A DNA stretch of 64,000 nucleotides from Gentiana macrophylla (taxonomy: Eukaryota; Streptophyta; Magnoliopsida; Gentianales; Gentianaceae), in NCBI GenBank assembly GCA_026214975.1, contig CM047805.1, positions 112,277,845-112,341,844 on the forward strand. The letters are read 5' to 3'. Below the pieces are notes generated by a model. That model had not been told where the DNA came from and ran no database searches. It was given only the letters and a program-made list of their open reading frames with translations. This document shows, one piece after another, positions 1 through 10,712 of this stretch. The position numbers were made by a program, and so were the translations under genes. Position 1 is the stretch's first letter. Each line of letters starts with the position of its first letter.

Positions 1-797
1 GTAATAATATCCATACAGTCGTTAGTCGAGTGTCAAAACATCAACGACCGTATCCTATAATCTGGATATCAAGCTCTCTCTCGAAGTAACTCATTTACTC
101 CCACTTTGCAAAGATTCACGAGAGTAAGACATTCCTTATAAGAAGGCCCTTTCGGATATTCACCCTACTGATAGGGTACGTGATTCCCAGACGACCAAAC
201 ATGTATACTCTGCATGCTTCAGTATCACACCCAATCACTACCGCATGATCGCCCCATGGCTAGGGGAAACCTCAATAGTGTCAAAGCATGACAATCCACA
301 CCGTGATGCCATGAAGACTCCGGTCCTAAGGATAATTACACAACCGCCACATATTGTGACACTTAATGTAAGTGGGTCAGTCTAACGTACACATTCTCTA
401 ATACACGTCCACATACAGTCCAAGTGTCTCTACACTTCGATAGACGAGAACAATCCCTTCCCTTAAAAACAGAAGACATCTAATACATGCTAGTCTGTTT
501 ATACTATCAATGCCCTGTTTAATAATACGTCAGCCTAGAGACATTTAAGTATCAAACTTATTAAAGTGATTAGAGATCTCATCAACCATAATCGCCTATC
601 TTGGTTTCTTTATCACAGTTTAATACTAAGGATGTTATCATATAACAATTCATAATTGGTTCTTTAAAAGAACATACATATGACAACAGAAAAGCTATTT
701 AATATATGTATAAACATAAAAAAAAAAAAAAAGTAGAAATGATCCGACCCGGTCGAATCCGGTCCAACCCGATTGGGTTTAGGAAACTATTCCAACA
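1..797 (-). mobile_element. Copia LTR, 5' portion, cut by the window edge
   Basis: Read on the minus strand, this LTR starts at 797 with TGTTGGAATAG and runs left off the window. It aligns over its whole length with the first ~800 bases of the plus-strand LTR at 46304-49820. Both share CCTAAACCCAATCGGGTTGG just after the terminus, and both carry the tract GTCGGATCATTTCTAC. The other side of 797 is LINE coding sequence with no polypurine tract, so this is a 5' LTR or a solo LTR inserted into the LINE. Which of the two cannot be told because the far end lies outside. No ORF is expected or seen. Confidence 0.8.
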
Positions 798-2628
798 TTT
801 TATCCCGCAAGAACGCAAACACCTGGCGTTTATTTCTCCCGATCTTATACGGTAGCCCCAAGTACTTACCAGAGCCATCACCCAAGGGAATTAGCAGCAG
901 CTCCGACACAGCCTCACGCTCCTCCACCGAGACTCCTTCTGAGAAGTATAGACTGGATTTATGATAGTTTATAGACTGACCAGAAAGTGCACCATACCCG
1001 TCAAACAACTCCTTCAATGTCTCCACAGCCCCGTCCAACAACTCAAACAATCATCCACAAATAACAGATGAGAAATAAAAACCTCTTCCTCTCTGCCAAA
1101 GCGATACCCCGAAGCGTACCTCTGTGTACATAGTCATTAAGAAAAGCCGTAATCCCTCAGCACAAATGATGAAGAGAAAAGGCGACAATGGATCTCCTTC
1201 CCGAATCCCACGAGTCGGCACAATTCTATGACTGGGCTTCCCATTAATCAGAACCCGATAGGAAACACATGTCACACATCTCCGCACCAAATCAATGAAG
1301 GGCATCGAAAACGCCATACGCTCCATAACTCTCCAGAGATACCGCCATTCAAACCGATCGAAGGCCTTGGCCATATCCAACTTGAAAGCAGCATGACTAT
1401 CACATCCCTAAACACTCGCCTGCAAAGAATGAAAAGCTTCAAAGGCAATAATTGCATTGTCCGTAATGAGGCGGCCTGAGACAAACACACTCTGAGTCTC
1501 CGAAATCACATCAGTCACCCTCTTTAGACGATTAATTATCACTCGAGAAATAAGCTTGTAGATGGAATTGCATAGAGCGATCGAGCGAAACTCAGTCATA
1601 ACGGTGGGAGTAGTAACCTTTGGGATCAGTGAAAGATATGTATCGTTCAACAAACCTAAGGGGGCACAATTATTCAAAACACAACACCACCCATAAAACA
1701 TCGTCCCCCACAATACCCCAGAATTTCTGCAGAAAAATCACGTGCATGCCATCAGGCCCAGGTGACTTCCTCCCTGTCAACTGTTTTAAAGCGGCACAAA
1801 CCTCTTCCCCAGTAAAAGCAGCGGCCAGATGCTGCTGCTGACCGGCTTCAATCTCAGCAAACTGTAACCCATCAAGATCAATAGCGGTGCCATTCGACAA
1901 ATATATTTCCTGAAAGTAATCCACCACCACATGCTCCATATCTGCTGGCTCATCAGACACAACCCCTTGAGTATCATGCAACAAATGAATCGAATTACGC
2001 TTCCACCGAGTCGCCGCCTTATGATGAAAATACCGCATGTTCCTATCTGTCATTACCAGCCACTCACTTCTACCTCTCTGCCACCAATACTCTTCTTTCA
2101 TGGTTTTCCACTGATCTATTTGCTGCATAAGAACCTGTTCCGGTTGTACTGATTAACTAGACGATTCCCGGAGCTTCCGCAGGTCCTCCTCTTTCTCCGC
2201 TATACGTTTCCTAAGATTCCCGTGCCGTTGGGAACTCTAACGCCGCAACTCACTACGAACATGTGTCACCCTCCCTATGATAGAAGAGGATCCCTGAATA
2301 GTACCATGCTGCCAAGACTCTTTGAAACATTCCTCAAACTCCTAGTCCCTAATCCAGAATAGATCATAGCGTGGCACCGGAGTCCACTTGACCAAGCCCT
2401 TATCAAAAGGATTAGCTGACGAAATTAAAATTGGAACATGATCTGACCTGGAACTGGATAAGTGATACACTACGTGCTGCGGGAAAAGAGTGCGCCACTC
2501 TAAGTTAGCCACTCCTCTATCCAACCGAACTCAAGTCGCCAACCGATCCACTCGTTTATACCATGTAAAGGGTGCCCCAACATATCCCAAATCCCCTAAG
2601 TCACAAAAGCTGCAATCTGCAGGTAAGG
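798..2628 (-). pseudogene. L1-type LINE ORF2 fragment (endonuclease C-terminus plus reverse transcriptase)
   Basis: This is the remains of a plant L1-type non-LTR retrotransposon, read from 2628 down to 798 across several frames. In order one sees the end of the endonuclease domain (CDLGDLGYVGAPFTW near 2560-2610, then RLDRGVAN and SDHVPIL), the linker with TGRKSPGPDGM (about 1750), and reverse transcriptase blocks FRSIALCNSIYKLISRV, DMAKAFDRFEW and GIREGDPLSPFLF. The catalytic FVDD is at about 1050-1061 in another frame, followed by GKYLGLPY. Stops and frameshifts separate the blocks, so it is dead. The N-terminal half of the endonuclease is missing at 2628. The thumb region and 3' end are cut off by the Copia LTR that begins at 797. 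Confidence 0.9.
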
Positions 2629-3732
2629 ACGTAGATTTTAAAAACAATTTATAATGACAAAAATATATTGTCATTAAATGTATCTTATAATTAATGATGG
2701 TAGCCATTTTCTCCTCATGAAATTCTTTTAACTAGGTAAGCAACAACGAAGGACGGTAAGGGGAAATTTCCCCTCATTAAAAGTATTTGTTAATATTGGC
2801 CAAAGCGCAATCTTTTGTTTAATTATTATATTGTTAAAGTTGTGGCCCTCATCGCATGTTAGAAGATGTGCCGACTTAGTCAGATTATAAAATAGGTTTA
2901 GCCTTTTCTTTTATTATGTACTACTTGACTTAGCTATTTTGACTATTGTCTTTATGCTTTCAGGGAGTTATATCTTTTGTATTTCTTCTTCATAGAAATA
3001 TTTTCTCTTTTGCCCGTTGACTAATCGGCACATTGCCGGAAACCATTTAAAATTTGGTGTTTTGTCTTTTTCCTTTTGTTTGTTATTTTGTGTTATTGTC
3101 CTTAAGAGCTATCGCTCGTTTTGTTTTTTCCTAACATTATTTGATGATGGGAAATCGACTTTTAAAGCGGGGAATTCAACTCATTAAAAGCCGATTTCTG
3201 TTCTTGTAGTATCCAAATTATGTTTAGATAAATGTGTTTCGAAATTCGTATAATGTTGTTTAAAAAAAGCTTATGTTACTCCTTTTGTTTGATTGATTAA
3301 AGAATGATATTATTGGATTTGTTTCTTGTTTAAAAATTATTTTGGGGACACCGACGTAGCGCCAGAGCTGCAGACTCAACAACAGTCACTAGTCTTTATC
3401 GGTCAGATTCGTTTTCGGATCAGTAAACTGGGTATAACAAAACCAACCAGTTTTTTATTTGAATTTTTGTTCTTAAAACTTTCCATATTTTTATTTTTAC
3501 ACATTTAAGGAAAAGTGAGATGTCTGCATGAGGGTTCATTGAAAATGGTGTTAAGTTTTTGATGGGAAAAATTGGTATAAATAAAATGACATGAGACAAC
3601 TTTTTGTGTCACACTTTTAGAATATGGAAAATTAGGGATAAGGACACAATCTGGAATATTTTTAAGTAACAGGACAACTACATATTTTTTATAGGAGAAG
3701 GACAATCTGCATAATTTTTATAGCGAGAAGGA
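2629..3732. other. Non-coding stretch left of the permease gene
   Basis: No coding family is recognisable here. The sequence is T-rich on the plus strand. A short perfect dyad (TAATGAC/GTCATTA) lies at about 2652-2676. From about 3600 to 3730 there are three spaced copies of a GAGAAGGACAA/AAGGACAC-like motif that lead into the adjacent repeat. Short ORFs here have no domain-like composition. Confidence 0.5.
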
Positions 3733-3935
3733 CAACAGTGAATCCGAAAATCGGTGAATCTTCCTAGTGAATCCCAAAATCGGTGAATTTCGACGGTGAA
3801 TTTTGCGGTGAATCCCGAAAATCGGTGAATCTCGACAATGAATTTTGAAAATTAGTGAATTTCGACGGTGAATTTCGGCGCAAATGAATTTAAGCAATGT
3901 GAATTTGAACACAAGTGAATTTTGACAATGAATAA
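3733..3935. repeat. Degenerate minisatellite with GTGAATYYCGA core
   Basis: About ten imperfect direct copies of a 16-21-base unit built around GTGAATCCCGAAAATCG / GTGAATTTCGACG follow one another. Unit length and sequence vary, so the array is old or was never homogeneous. It lies about 550 bases beyond the stop codon of the permease gene, on its 3' side. Confidence 0.7.
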
Positions 3936-4484
3936 ATAGTTTTGTCTTTATGCAAAAAGTTCAAAAAAAGCGTCCTTCTACTCAATCGATTGATGAAATA
4001 TTTATGTCTTTTCTCTCATTCCCTTTAGAATAACCATCATTTGTAGACGTCTTTCGGTGAGACCTATTGATTAATCAACACTTGTGGATGGATCTTATGA
4101 TTGATTTTCTGCAAAAATGTTATGCTTGTATCACAACAAGTATTATATATGTATATGTAAGTGTAGTGACCCTTGAATTGAGCATCAATATTTTGTTTTA
4201 TTTTTCAATTGTGAAAAACTATGACAATGACAAAATTAAACTTTTACATAAAGCTTGTTTATGATTCCCAAAAGAGAAAAAAATTGATGGACAGTGTTAT
4301 TGACACCACAGGCATTCTATTTTTGGTCCACCATAGTGAAATTCGACATTTTCAGAATCGAATTCATGTAAAAAATTTGACTCTGAACAAGTCAAAGTCG
4401 GTAATTTTTCCGAAATGTGGTGTCCGGATAGATCAGCTGTCATTAACTGTGTTACTGTGGTGTCATTAACTGTGTCCAAAATGA
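3936..4484. other. 3' flank of the purine permease gene
   Basis: No gene is recognisable. The sequence immediately left of 4485 is expected to hold the permease 3' UTR and polyadenylation site (transcription runs right to left). No single convincing poly(A) signal stands out. A direct repeat of about 20 bases (TGTCATTAACTGTGT-like) occurs twice near 4437-4475. Confidence 0.4.
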
Positions 4485-4829
4485 TCATGGACTAGCAACG
4501 ACGGGCATCATTTGTGTTTCTTGAGATTGAACATCCTCCTTTTTCCTCTGTTTAATCTCCCCATAGAAGTATGACACAAAACCCCAAAGTGAAAGGGCTA
4601 GAGAAACACCCTTTGCTGCTTGAAATTTTTCGCTAAAACATATAACAGCTAAAATTTCTGTGACGGGGAGCAAAACCGCAATCATGATGCCAGAAAACAA
4701 AGAAGAAGCGGAAAAAATTACTCCGATCGCCCCTAAGAAGAAGCATTGGAAAATAACAGCACTCCATGCCACAATCACATAGTACTTGGTTTCTCCCAGC
4801 TCAAATTCTCTTGCTTCCCGTGGAATAGC
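4485..4829 (-). CDS. Purine permease (PUP family), exon 2 (C-terminal 114 residues)
   Basis: This is the last exon of the permease whose first exon lies at 21853-22590. The minus-strand intron ends ...AAAATTGCAG at 4830 and the exon opens with GCTATTCCACGG (A-I-P-R). It continues in phase 0 from exon 1 to give ...[22 protein letters not shown]. Residues 247-360 contain the family hallmarks [37 protein letters not shown] and [12 protein letters not shown], i.e. the last three to four membrane helices. A hydrophilic Lys/Glu/Gln tail follows, and TGA is at 4485-4487. The ORF can be opened further upstream to an ATG at 4847, but those six residues are intronic. There is no frameshift or stop. Length and exon boundary fit the two-exon plan known for plant PUP genes. 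Confidence 0.93.
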   Translation of the reverse strand, partial: AIPREAREFELGETKYYVIVAWSAVIFQCFFLGAIGVIFSASSLFSGIMIAVLLPVTEILAVICFSEKFQAAKGVSLALSLWGFVSYFYGEIKQRKKEDVQSQETQMMPVVASP

Positions 4830-4865
4830 CTGCAATTTTTGTACCATTTAAATGTTTTGTGTCAT

Positions 4866-5185
4866 TAAGGTAACCATAATTTCAAGCTATTATAATTTGT
4901 ATGGTTTTGATTTCATTGTTTGAAATTGAGTGTAATCAATCAAGAAACACTTTCTTAAAGAAATAATCTAAAAAGTCTACCTAGCTAGCTACCTTAAGAA
5001 GTATGGGCATGGCAGAGTACAACAAAACTGTAATTAATTAGTATGGTCAAAACATGTATGATCAAGGTAAGGAATTGTTAAACCCCAGCTGGATGCGTTG
5101 AGAACTATCTCCTAGGGAAGTTCATTCAGGCGGACCCGGGGTTAGCTAGCTAGGAGAATAGCAAACAAGATCCAGCAAGTGAGAA
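4866..5185. other. Intron sequence just upstream of exon 2
   Basis: No transposon or gene is recognised. The sequence is moderately A/T-rich with repeated CTAGCTAGC motifs (about 4980 and 5145). It probably belongs to the ancestral intron together with the branch-point region of exon 2. Confidence 0.3.
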
Positions 5186-5640
5186 AAGTGACGATGCTGG
5201 ATATCGTATGTATATAAATCCGGGCCAAAAATATTCCTAGTGACAATAACAAGATCAAAACCCTAATTTCCAACCAAAAAACGGGGGTGGTGTTGAATTA
5301 TTTTAGGCTGAGCGTGGAATAAATGTATCCCAAATTGCCTACGTATCCTATAATTGATCAGGAATCAAGTTTCTCGTAGTTCATTGGAATGGTTTATATA
5401 AAGGACATCTCGTCCATGGCATCCTGTGTCGTGTCCTTCAAGAACTCTTTTTCGTAACCCTAAGGATTATTATTATGTCAATCCCTATTATTTAGAAGAT
5501 AATCACGGTAGTTTAAATGATAAGATCAGAGTCCTAGTGGGTAAAGGATCTTTAGGATCTTCCCATAATTATCATATGTTATAAACACGTGAGCTAATAT
5601 CAGATAAGGGAGGTCTGGCCGACCTGCGTCGAGCCCCCCC
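5186..5640 (-). repeat. LTR-like repeat, left copy of a head-to-head pair
   Basis: This segment is the diverged reverse complement of 7040-7475. Shared landmarks are GCCTACGTATCCT, GAATCAAGT, a TATA-like TTTATATAAACC read on the minus strand, an AATGATARGATCAG stretch and a GGCCGACCTG end. The TATA-like box near one third, with the R/U5-like part pointing outward (toward 5186), suggests an old LTR read leftward. No primer-binding site or pol sequence follows, so it is a solo LTR or part of a foldback element. Confidence 0.55.
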
Positions 5641-6910
5641 AGGCCATTATGGCCCAAACTGCACTGGCCCAGCTCCGTTGCGACCTAACCGACCTACGGT
5701 GGTCTGAGGAGCGAAAGAGACCGATCTCCCTCATGGGGTTTAGGTCTGTCCTGAGACATGAAGTGGGCTCCTGGCCCTTATCGTTATATTTTCTCTCTCT
5801 TCATTTGATGCTTAGCCAATATAGACATAACACGTAGCGAGACTCAGTTCGACCCTTGTCAAAGACGCTAGCTTAAATGCACACAAAATAATCCACCGAG
5901 ATGCGATGCATGCTTGAAAACATGGATTTCATTTTAGGCTTCAGTAAGCTATATCGGCCAGGGCACTCATATGCCCATAACTATTCACTTCGGTGAACCA
6001 GGGCAAAACAAATCCATGCCAAGCACTCGGTCTCGCCAAGAAACTCGATTGATACCTTTAAAGTTAAAGGCTACTTACCTTGCACTTAGTAGCCTCAACC
6101 TAATTATATATAACTAGCCAAAGGCACATCTTTAGAACATTTCATCCATTACTTCAATAAAAAATATTCAGCACCCCCAAGCATTGAAAGAATTATGAAT
6201 GATATTGACATCGGTGAAACTCATCTTATAGAATTGAGCATTCGGCTGCTCAAACTAGATCAAGAAGGACGTGTCTTGTCCAGTCAACATCAATTGAACC
6301 CGTTATCACCCGAGCAACACTATTCGAACAAGAGTCATCCTTTGACAACAATAAGTTGGGCCGGTTAAACAATAATCGCTTAGTCCTTACAATTGTTCCC
6401 TCATCTACGAAAGCAATTTTGGCAAGATATGAATTCACCACATGTTCGGCTTTACGCAAATCTTCTTTGTTTGACTACAAGTGGGTGAACCCTTCCTAGT
6501 AAGCCAGAAGATCTTCAAGGGGATTAGGAGCAAGGTTTCTCCAACGATTTTTAATGCAAAAAAATGGTTAGCCACCAAGTTAGTCATACATATCATTGTC
6601 CATTATTTCTAGCAAAGGTGCCAATACGCACACTTCAGAGCCTCTCAAGGACCACTACGTACAATATATGTCCAATTAGGCCATCTTGAGTTTTTCTCCA
6701 CGCATATCAATAACCATAGGTGGCAATTATATATGTGAGGTGACGAGGGTCGGACTAGCCCTCGCCATGTGTCATCCATAGAATGATTAAGTCATAAATG
6801 AAGATAGAGAATCAACAAGTAATAAAGGTCGGAAGCCTCAAGTCTAACTAAAGAAGCGGACATGAACCCCAGGTGGGAGGTCGGCTTGGCCCTTCTTAGC
6901 TAACAAACGC
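5641..6910. other. Interior between the inverted LTR-like repeats
   Basis: This stretch of about 1.3 kb contains GACCTACGGTGG/AGGTCGG motifs near both edges, as expected for U3 ends of the flanking repeats. The middle (5880-6720) has only short ORFs, the longest being 69 codons on the minus strand at 6250-6459, with no recognised domain. It may be the non-coding body of a non-autonomous element. I cannot assign it. Confidence 0.35.
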
Positions 6911-7060
6911 AGGTCGGCTCGATAAAGACGGAGGCCAGGAAGCACAGCGCAGGTCGGAAGCGACCCAAGGAGGCTCAACCTAGGTCGGCTCGATAAAGAC
7001 GGAGGCCAGGAAGCACAGCGCAGGTCGGAAGCGACCCAAGGAGGCTCAACCCAGGTCGGC
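6911..7060. repeat. Two-copy 71-bp tandem repeat plus partial third
   Basis: The unit starting AGGTCGGCTCGATAAAGACG occurs at 6911-6981 and again at 6982-7052 with one difference at its last base (T/C). A further 8-base start of the unit, AGGTCGGC, follows. The near-perfect identity says the duplication is recent compared with the diverged LTR-like repeat that it borders. Confidence 0.9.
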
Positions 7061-7475
7061 CAGAGCCTTTCTTATCCGATATTTAAACATTTTCCTATAT
7101 TATAGGATAAACATGGAAAGAATCCAATGACATAATGACACTGATCCTATCATTTAAATATGTCTATAATTATCCCTAAATTATAGGAATCCACACGTGA
7201 TTATCCTTAGGTACTAAGAATACGAATCCTTGTAGAACAAGGATAGGGATGAGTCATCCCCTATATAAACAACCCTACGGAACTACGATAGACTTGATTC
7301 CAGAACAATTACAGGATACGTAGGCAACTTGGGAAAATAACCCTGGCTCAGTCTAAAAATCACAAACACTACCGTCGTTTTACATCTTGTTCTAGGGGCA
7401 TATTCTTGGACTAATTGTCACTGGGGAAATTAGGGCCTGGATTTAATCATAGACGAGATCCGGCATCATCATGAG
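7040..7475 (+). repeat. LTR-like repeat, right copy of a head-to-head pair
   Basis: This is the inverted partner of 5186-5640. On the plus strand it has CCCCTATATAAACAACC (TATA-like, about 7258-7275), then GGATACGTAGGCAAC, and ends near GATCCGGCATCATCA. This order suits U3-R-U5 of a Gypsy-type LTR read rightward, so the two copies are head to head. Divergence between them is high, so they are old or from separate insertions. Confidence 0.55.
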
Positions 7476-7737
7476 GTGTGTTCTCTTTGACTACATAACA
7501 TGTTTCAGTCTCAAGTTCAACGTAACTCCCCAAACAAGCATATTCATTATCCTTGAAATTATAGCTTCACGAACATACAGCACTTTCACAAAAACACTTG
7601 TTTTACCCATCATTTGGTCTTCTTCGTGCACCCTTGCCTCCCTGTTATATACCGACTAGATCATCGTATGGGCAATCCGGATTAAACAATCAACGCGTCA
7701 ACTAACACTTTCACTGGAGTTCATGCATAGCTTTATA

Positions 7738-8009
7738 CTACCTCCATCCCAAAATATAAATCATCCCAGAGGTTTTCACACAGATTAAGAAAGTGGTTGA
7801 ATATCATAAATTTGAAGGTTAATGTCTAAAATGCCCCTTGACTATCATTAATGCAATAGTGGTTAAGTAATGAAAAGTTGTTGGATTGATAAGAAATTAG
7901 GGGTAAGATAGAGAAAATGATACTAAATGTTGCATTGGTAATGTAGAATGACTTATATTGTGGGACAAATCTAAAAGTGTACGATGACTTATATTATGGA
8001 CGGATGTAG
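7738..8009. mobile_element. Stowaway-like MITE
   Basis: Terminal inverted repeats CTACCTCCATCCCAAAATAT and its degenerate complement ending GGACGGATGTAG are flanked by TA on both sides. The element is about 270 bases, non-coding and A/T-rich, as is typical of Tc1/mariner-related Stowaway MITEs. Confidence 0.8.
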
Positions 8010-8144
8010 TATATATCTCCTAAGATTCATCTAATCCTTAATTACCGATCCGACCGTTGACGAGGTTAAAACCCCATTGTAGTATATTTTTACATAATGT
8101 TTTAATAGTACTTGTTAATGTTCTCTAGTAAAATAAAATGAATA

Positions 8145-8418
8145 CTACCTCCGTTCCAAAATGTAAGTCCATTTAGATTTTTATTTTTGTTGCAAAATGT
8201 AAGTTCATTTAAAAAACAAATAAAACATTTATTAAAATTTTCTTCATCCACCCCCTCATTTATTATATACTCAACCATTTTATACTACTTTGCACTAATA
8301 CCAACGAAAGGTCGTTTTAGTCTTTTTAATCAAAATTAATGACAAATAACAAATTTAACTAATTTTCTTAATATGTGTAAAAAAACTCAAACGAACTTAT
8401 ATTTTGGGACGGAGGTAG
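8145..8418. mobile_element. Stowaway-like MITE
   Basis: Terminal inverted repeats are CTACCTCCGTTCCAAAATGT and ATATTTTGGGACGGAGGTAG, flanked by TA on both sides. The interior shares GCACTAATACCAACGAAAGG and AATTAATGACAAATAACAAA with the MITE at 21004-21276, so the two are members of one family. Confidence 0.9.
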
Positions 8419-8420
8419 TA

Positions 8421-9922
8421 ATTCTTTTACTCTCAATAAATAAAAAGTCTATATATAATTTTTTTTTTATACATATTGATATTGCAAAATATGACAAAGA
8501 CATAAATGAGTCGACAAATTGGTAGAGTCTTATTGCAATTGTCAATAATATCTCCCTTACAAGGGTACAAAATACCGCTATTTATAGGCAAAGATACAAC
8601 AGTAAGAAAAAAATTGCAGAATGATGTGTCACTCTCTGATTGATCATGTTTGCTTGGACTTCAAGGAAACAGTCATGCTCCAACTGTCTTCGCTTTTAGT
8701 GGGCTTTGTTCGAGCTACGAGTCGGACATGTGTGCTGATGGGCGAACAGGTGCCCACAGCGCTTCTCGCCACCCACCACAGAGCGAGAAAAGTCGTGTCA
8801 ATCTAGACGATCCTAGTCCCTACCATGATATATATATCAGTAGAAGCTCGACCCGGCCCGTCTCATAAAGACATGGGGCAAGAGGGCCGAGGACCCTATA
8901 CCCTTTGGGCCTAAACATTGGATCCCAATCATTCACTTGCGGGCTCATTTTAGGCTTGGTGTATCAATAGCCTCCTACTCCTTTACCTATTCATGGTGCA
9001 CATGAATGTCAGGGAGTAAATTTTTAAGGAAACTTGATTTAACCGTTGCCGCCATAGATTGCTACAAAGCATCAAGATAGACAGCGTTGTGTTATATTGT
9101 GTCGGACTGAATTGCGTCGAAGTGAGTAGCGCGAGTTTCACCTATTCATGGATGGGTTGGAACGCGAATCGCTTTTTCTCGATGCCAAACAAAGTTAATG
9201 ATTGATGATATCATACGGAATGTGATAGGTCCGATCCACTTCTGAAAGGACGTGCCTCGATAGTTGTGAGGCGTCATAATTATTTTAGAAATTAAAACGG
9301 CTATGACCGTTCACAAGTCGTTTATGAATGAGCCGGTCTCATTTACTTTATACTTATCCAAAAACTTCCAACTTTGAAGCTCAGCAAGAATCTTCTCTGG
9401 CTATTCAAGGATTTTCCGATGTGTCAAGAGTTTTCTTCCATATATACCTCAACTCTCACTCTTTTAAGCAGGTAATCAATCGAGATGATGCCTTTTTCCA
9501 TTGCGCTTTTACTTCTCTTTTAAAGCTATATATCATAGTTTTCCGTCTTGAGTGCCTGTTTATGTATGATTTCTTGAACTTTTCATGAATAAACACTTAG
9601 TTCATCTTTTGTGTGCCTTCCCATAAATGATTTCTCAAGGTTTTGATGAACGAACTCCCAGCTCATCCTTTGCATGCCTAATTAGGTTCTATTTTTCAGC
9701 TTTCGGGTATATGATTGGGGCTTGCAATTCCTCATAATGTTGTTATTGTTAGCATGTTAGTAGACTGCCGTCGTTTGTCCTTTTGATTCTCCGTTAGGCT
9801 TATGAGTTCTCGTTTGTTTGTCGAGTTGATAGAAAGGAGATGTGTGGGGAAGCTCATGCCAGAATTATACTTTGTGTTTAGGCGACTAACTGTCCTCCTC
9901 ACCCTTCTTTTTTCAAGTGAAC
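8421..9922. other. Unassigned repeat-like sequence left of the intronic Copia
   Basis: The sequence continues to the right of the Copia at 15397, because the Copia target duplication (TAATA/TAATG) joins the two sides. It has patches of higher G/C and short ORFs only (61-86 codons). It may be the 5' part of an old element whose gag-like remains are seen at 15397-16300. I recognise no domain in this half. Confidence 0.35.
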
Positions 9923-9927
9923 TAATA

Positions 9928-10534
9928 TGTTATAAACACAAACAGAAATCTTGTAGTTTTAGAAAGAAACAAACACAGAAGCAATGCAAACGTAAAGAAT
10001 GGCGGAATTGATAAACACAGAAACAAGAAGAACACAGTGATTTAACGTGGTTTTCGGCGTTGTGCCGACTACTCCATGGACAGAAAATGAGATATTTATT
10101 ATGCACAGAATTACAAGGTTTTCATAAGTGTGTGAATAACACTTTGAATGACACATATTGCAGTGATTACAACATTGGTATTTATAGACACAAGTCCCAA
10201 ACCCTAACCGCCATAGATCTTTGCCGGAACTACCATAAATACCCCAGATGTGAACCCCAACTCCAGCTGTTATCCACCAGAAGAAACTCAGCTCAAAGCT
10301 GACTTCCCAGACTTGTAATCAACTGCCCAGATGTAGAACTCAGCTATACTCAGTAAAACTCAGCAGACGCATAAATCGATCACGACTTTAAGAAACTTCG
10401 ATTACACTTCATCGATCGACTTTCACAGAATCGAATATACTTAATCGAATCGACCATCAATCTCAGTCTCAGTTTTCCCAGATTAGTTCCACCAGATATT
10501 TCTCAGTTTAAAGATCAAGTCATGAAAACTGACA
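9928..10534 (-). repeat. 3' LTR of the intronic Copia
   Basis: On the plus strand it opens TGTTATAAACAC and closes AAAACTGACA. The first two thirds match the 5' LTR closely. The stretch at about 10360-10450 differs in a patterned way, with CTG/CAG words of the partner replaced by TCG/CGA. Confidence 0.93.
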
Positions 10535-10550
10535 AATCTCCACCTTGAAT
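10535..10550 (-). promoter_or_regulatory. Polypurine tract of the intronic Copia
   Basis: On the minus strand ATTCAAGGTGGAGATT directly precedes the 3' LTR start TGTCAG. This is the usual plus-strand primer position in Copia elements. Confidence 0.85.
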
Positions 10551-10712
10551 TGAACTATAATTCAACGTCACCAGATTGCATAATCAGATGTACTTGTACC
10601 AGATGCATTCGTCAATGCCAGGATGTACAGTACCAGACTTCTCCTCAGAATCCAGTCAAGTTGATATGTCCTCAACTGAGTATCCAGATTTTAGTTTACA
10701 AGCTTTGAATAT

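Noticed and set aside
4485..4847. Independent small membrane protein starting at 4847
   Set aside because: The first six codons are intron. The remainder is the C-terminal third of a purine permease that joins exactly to the exon ending at 21853.
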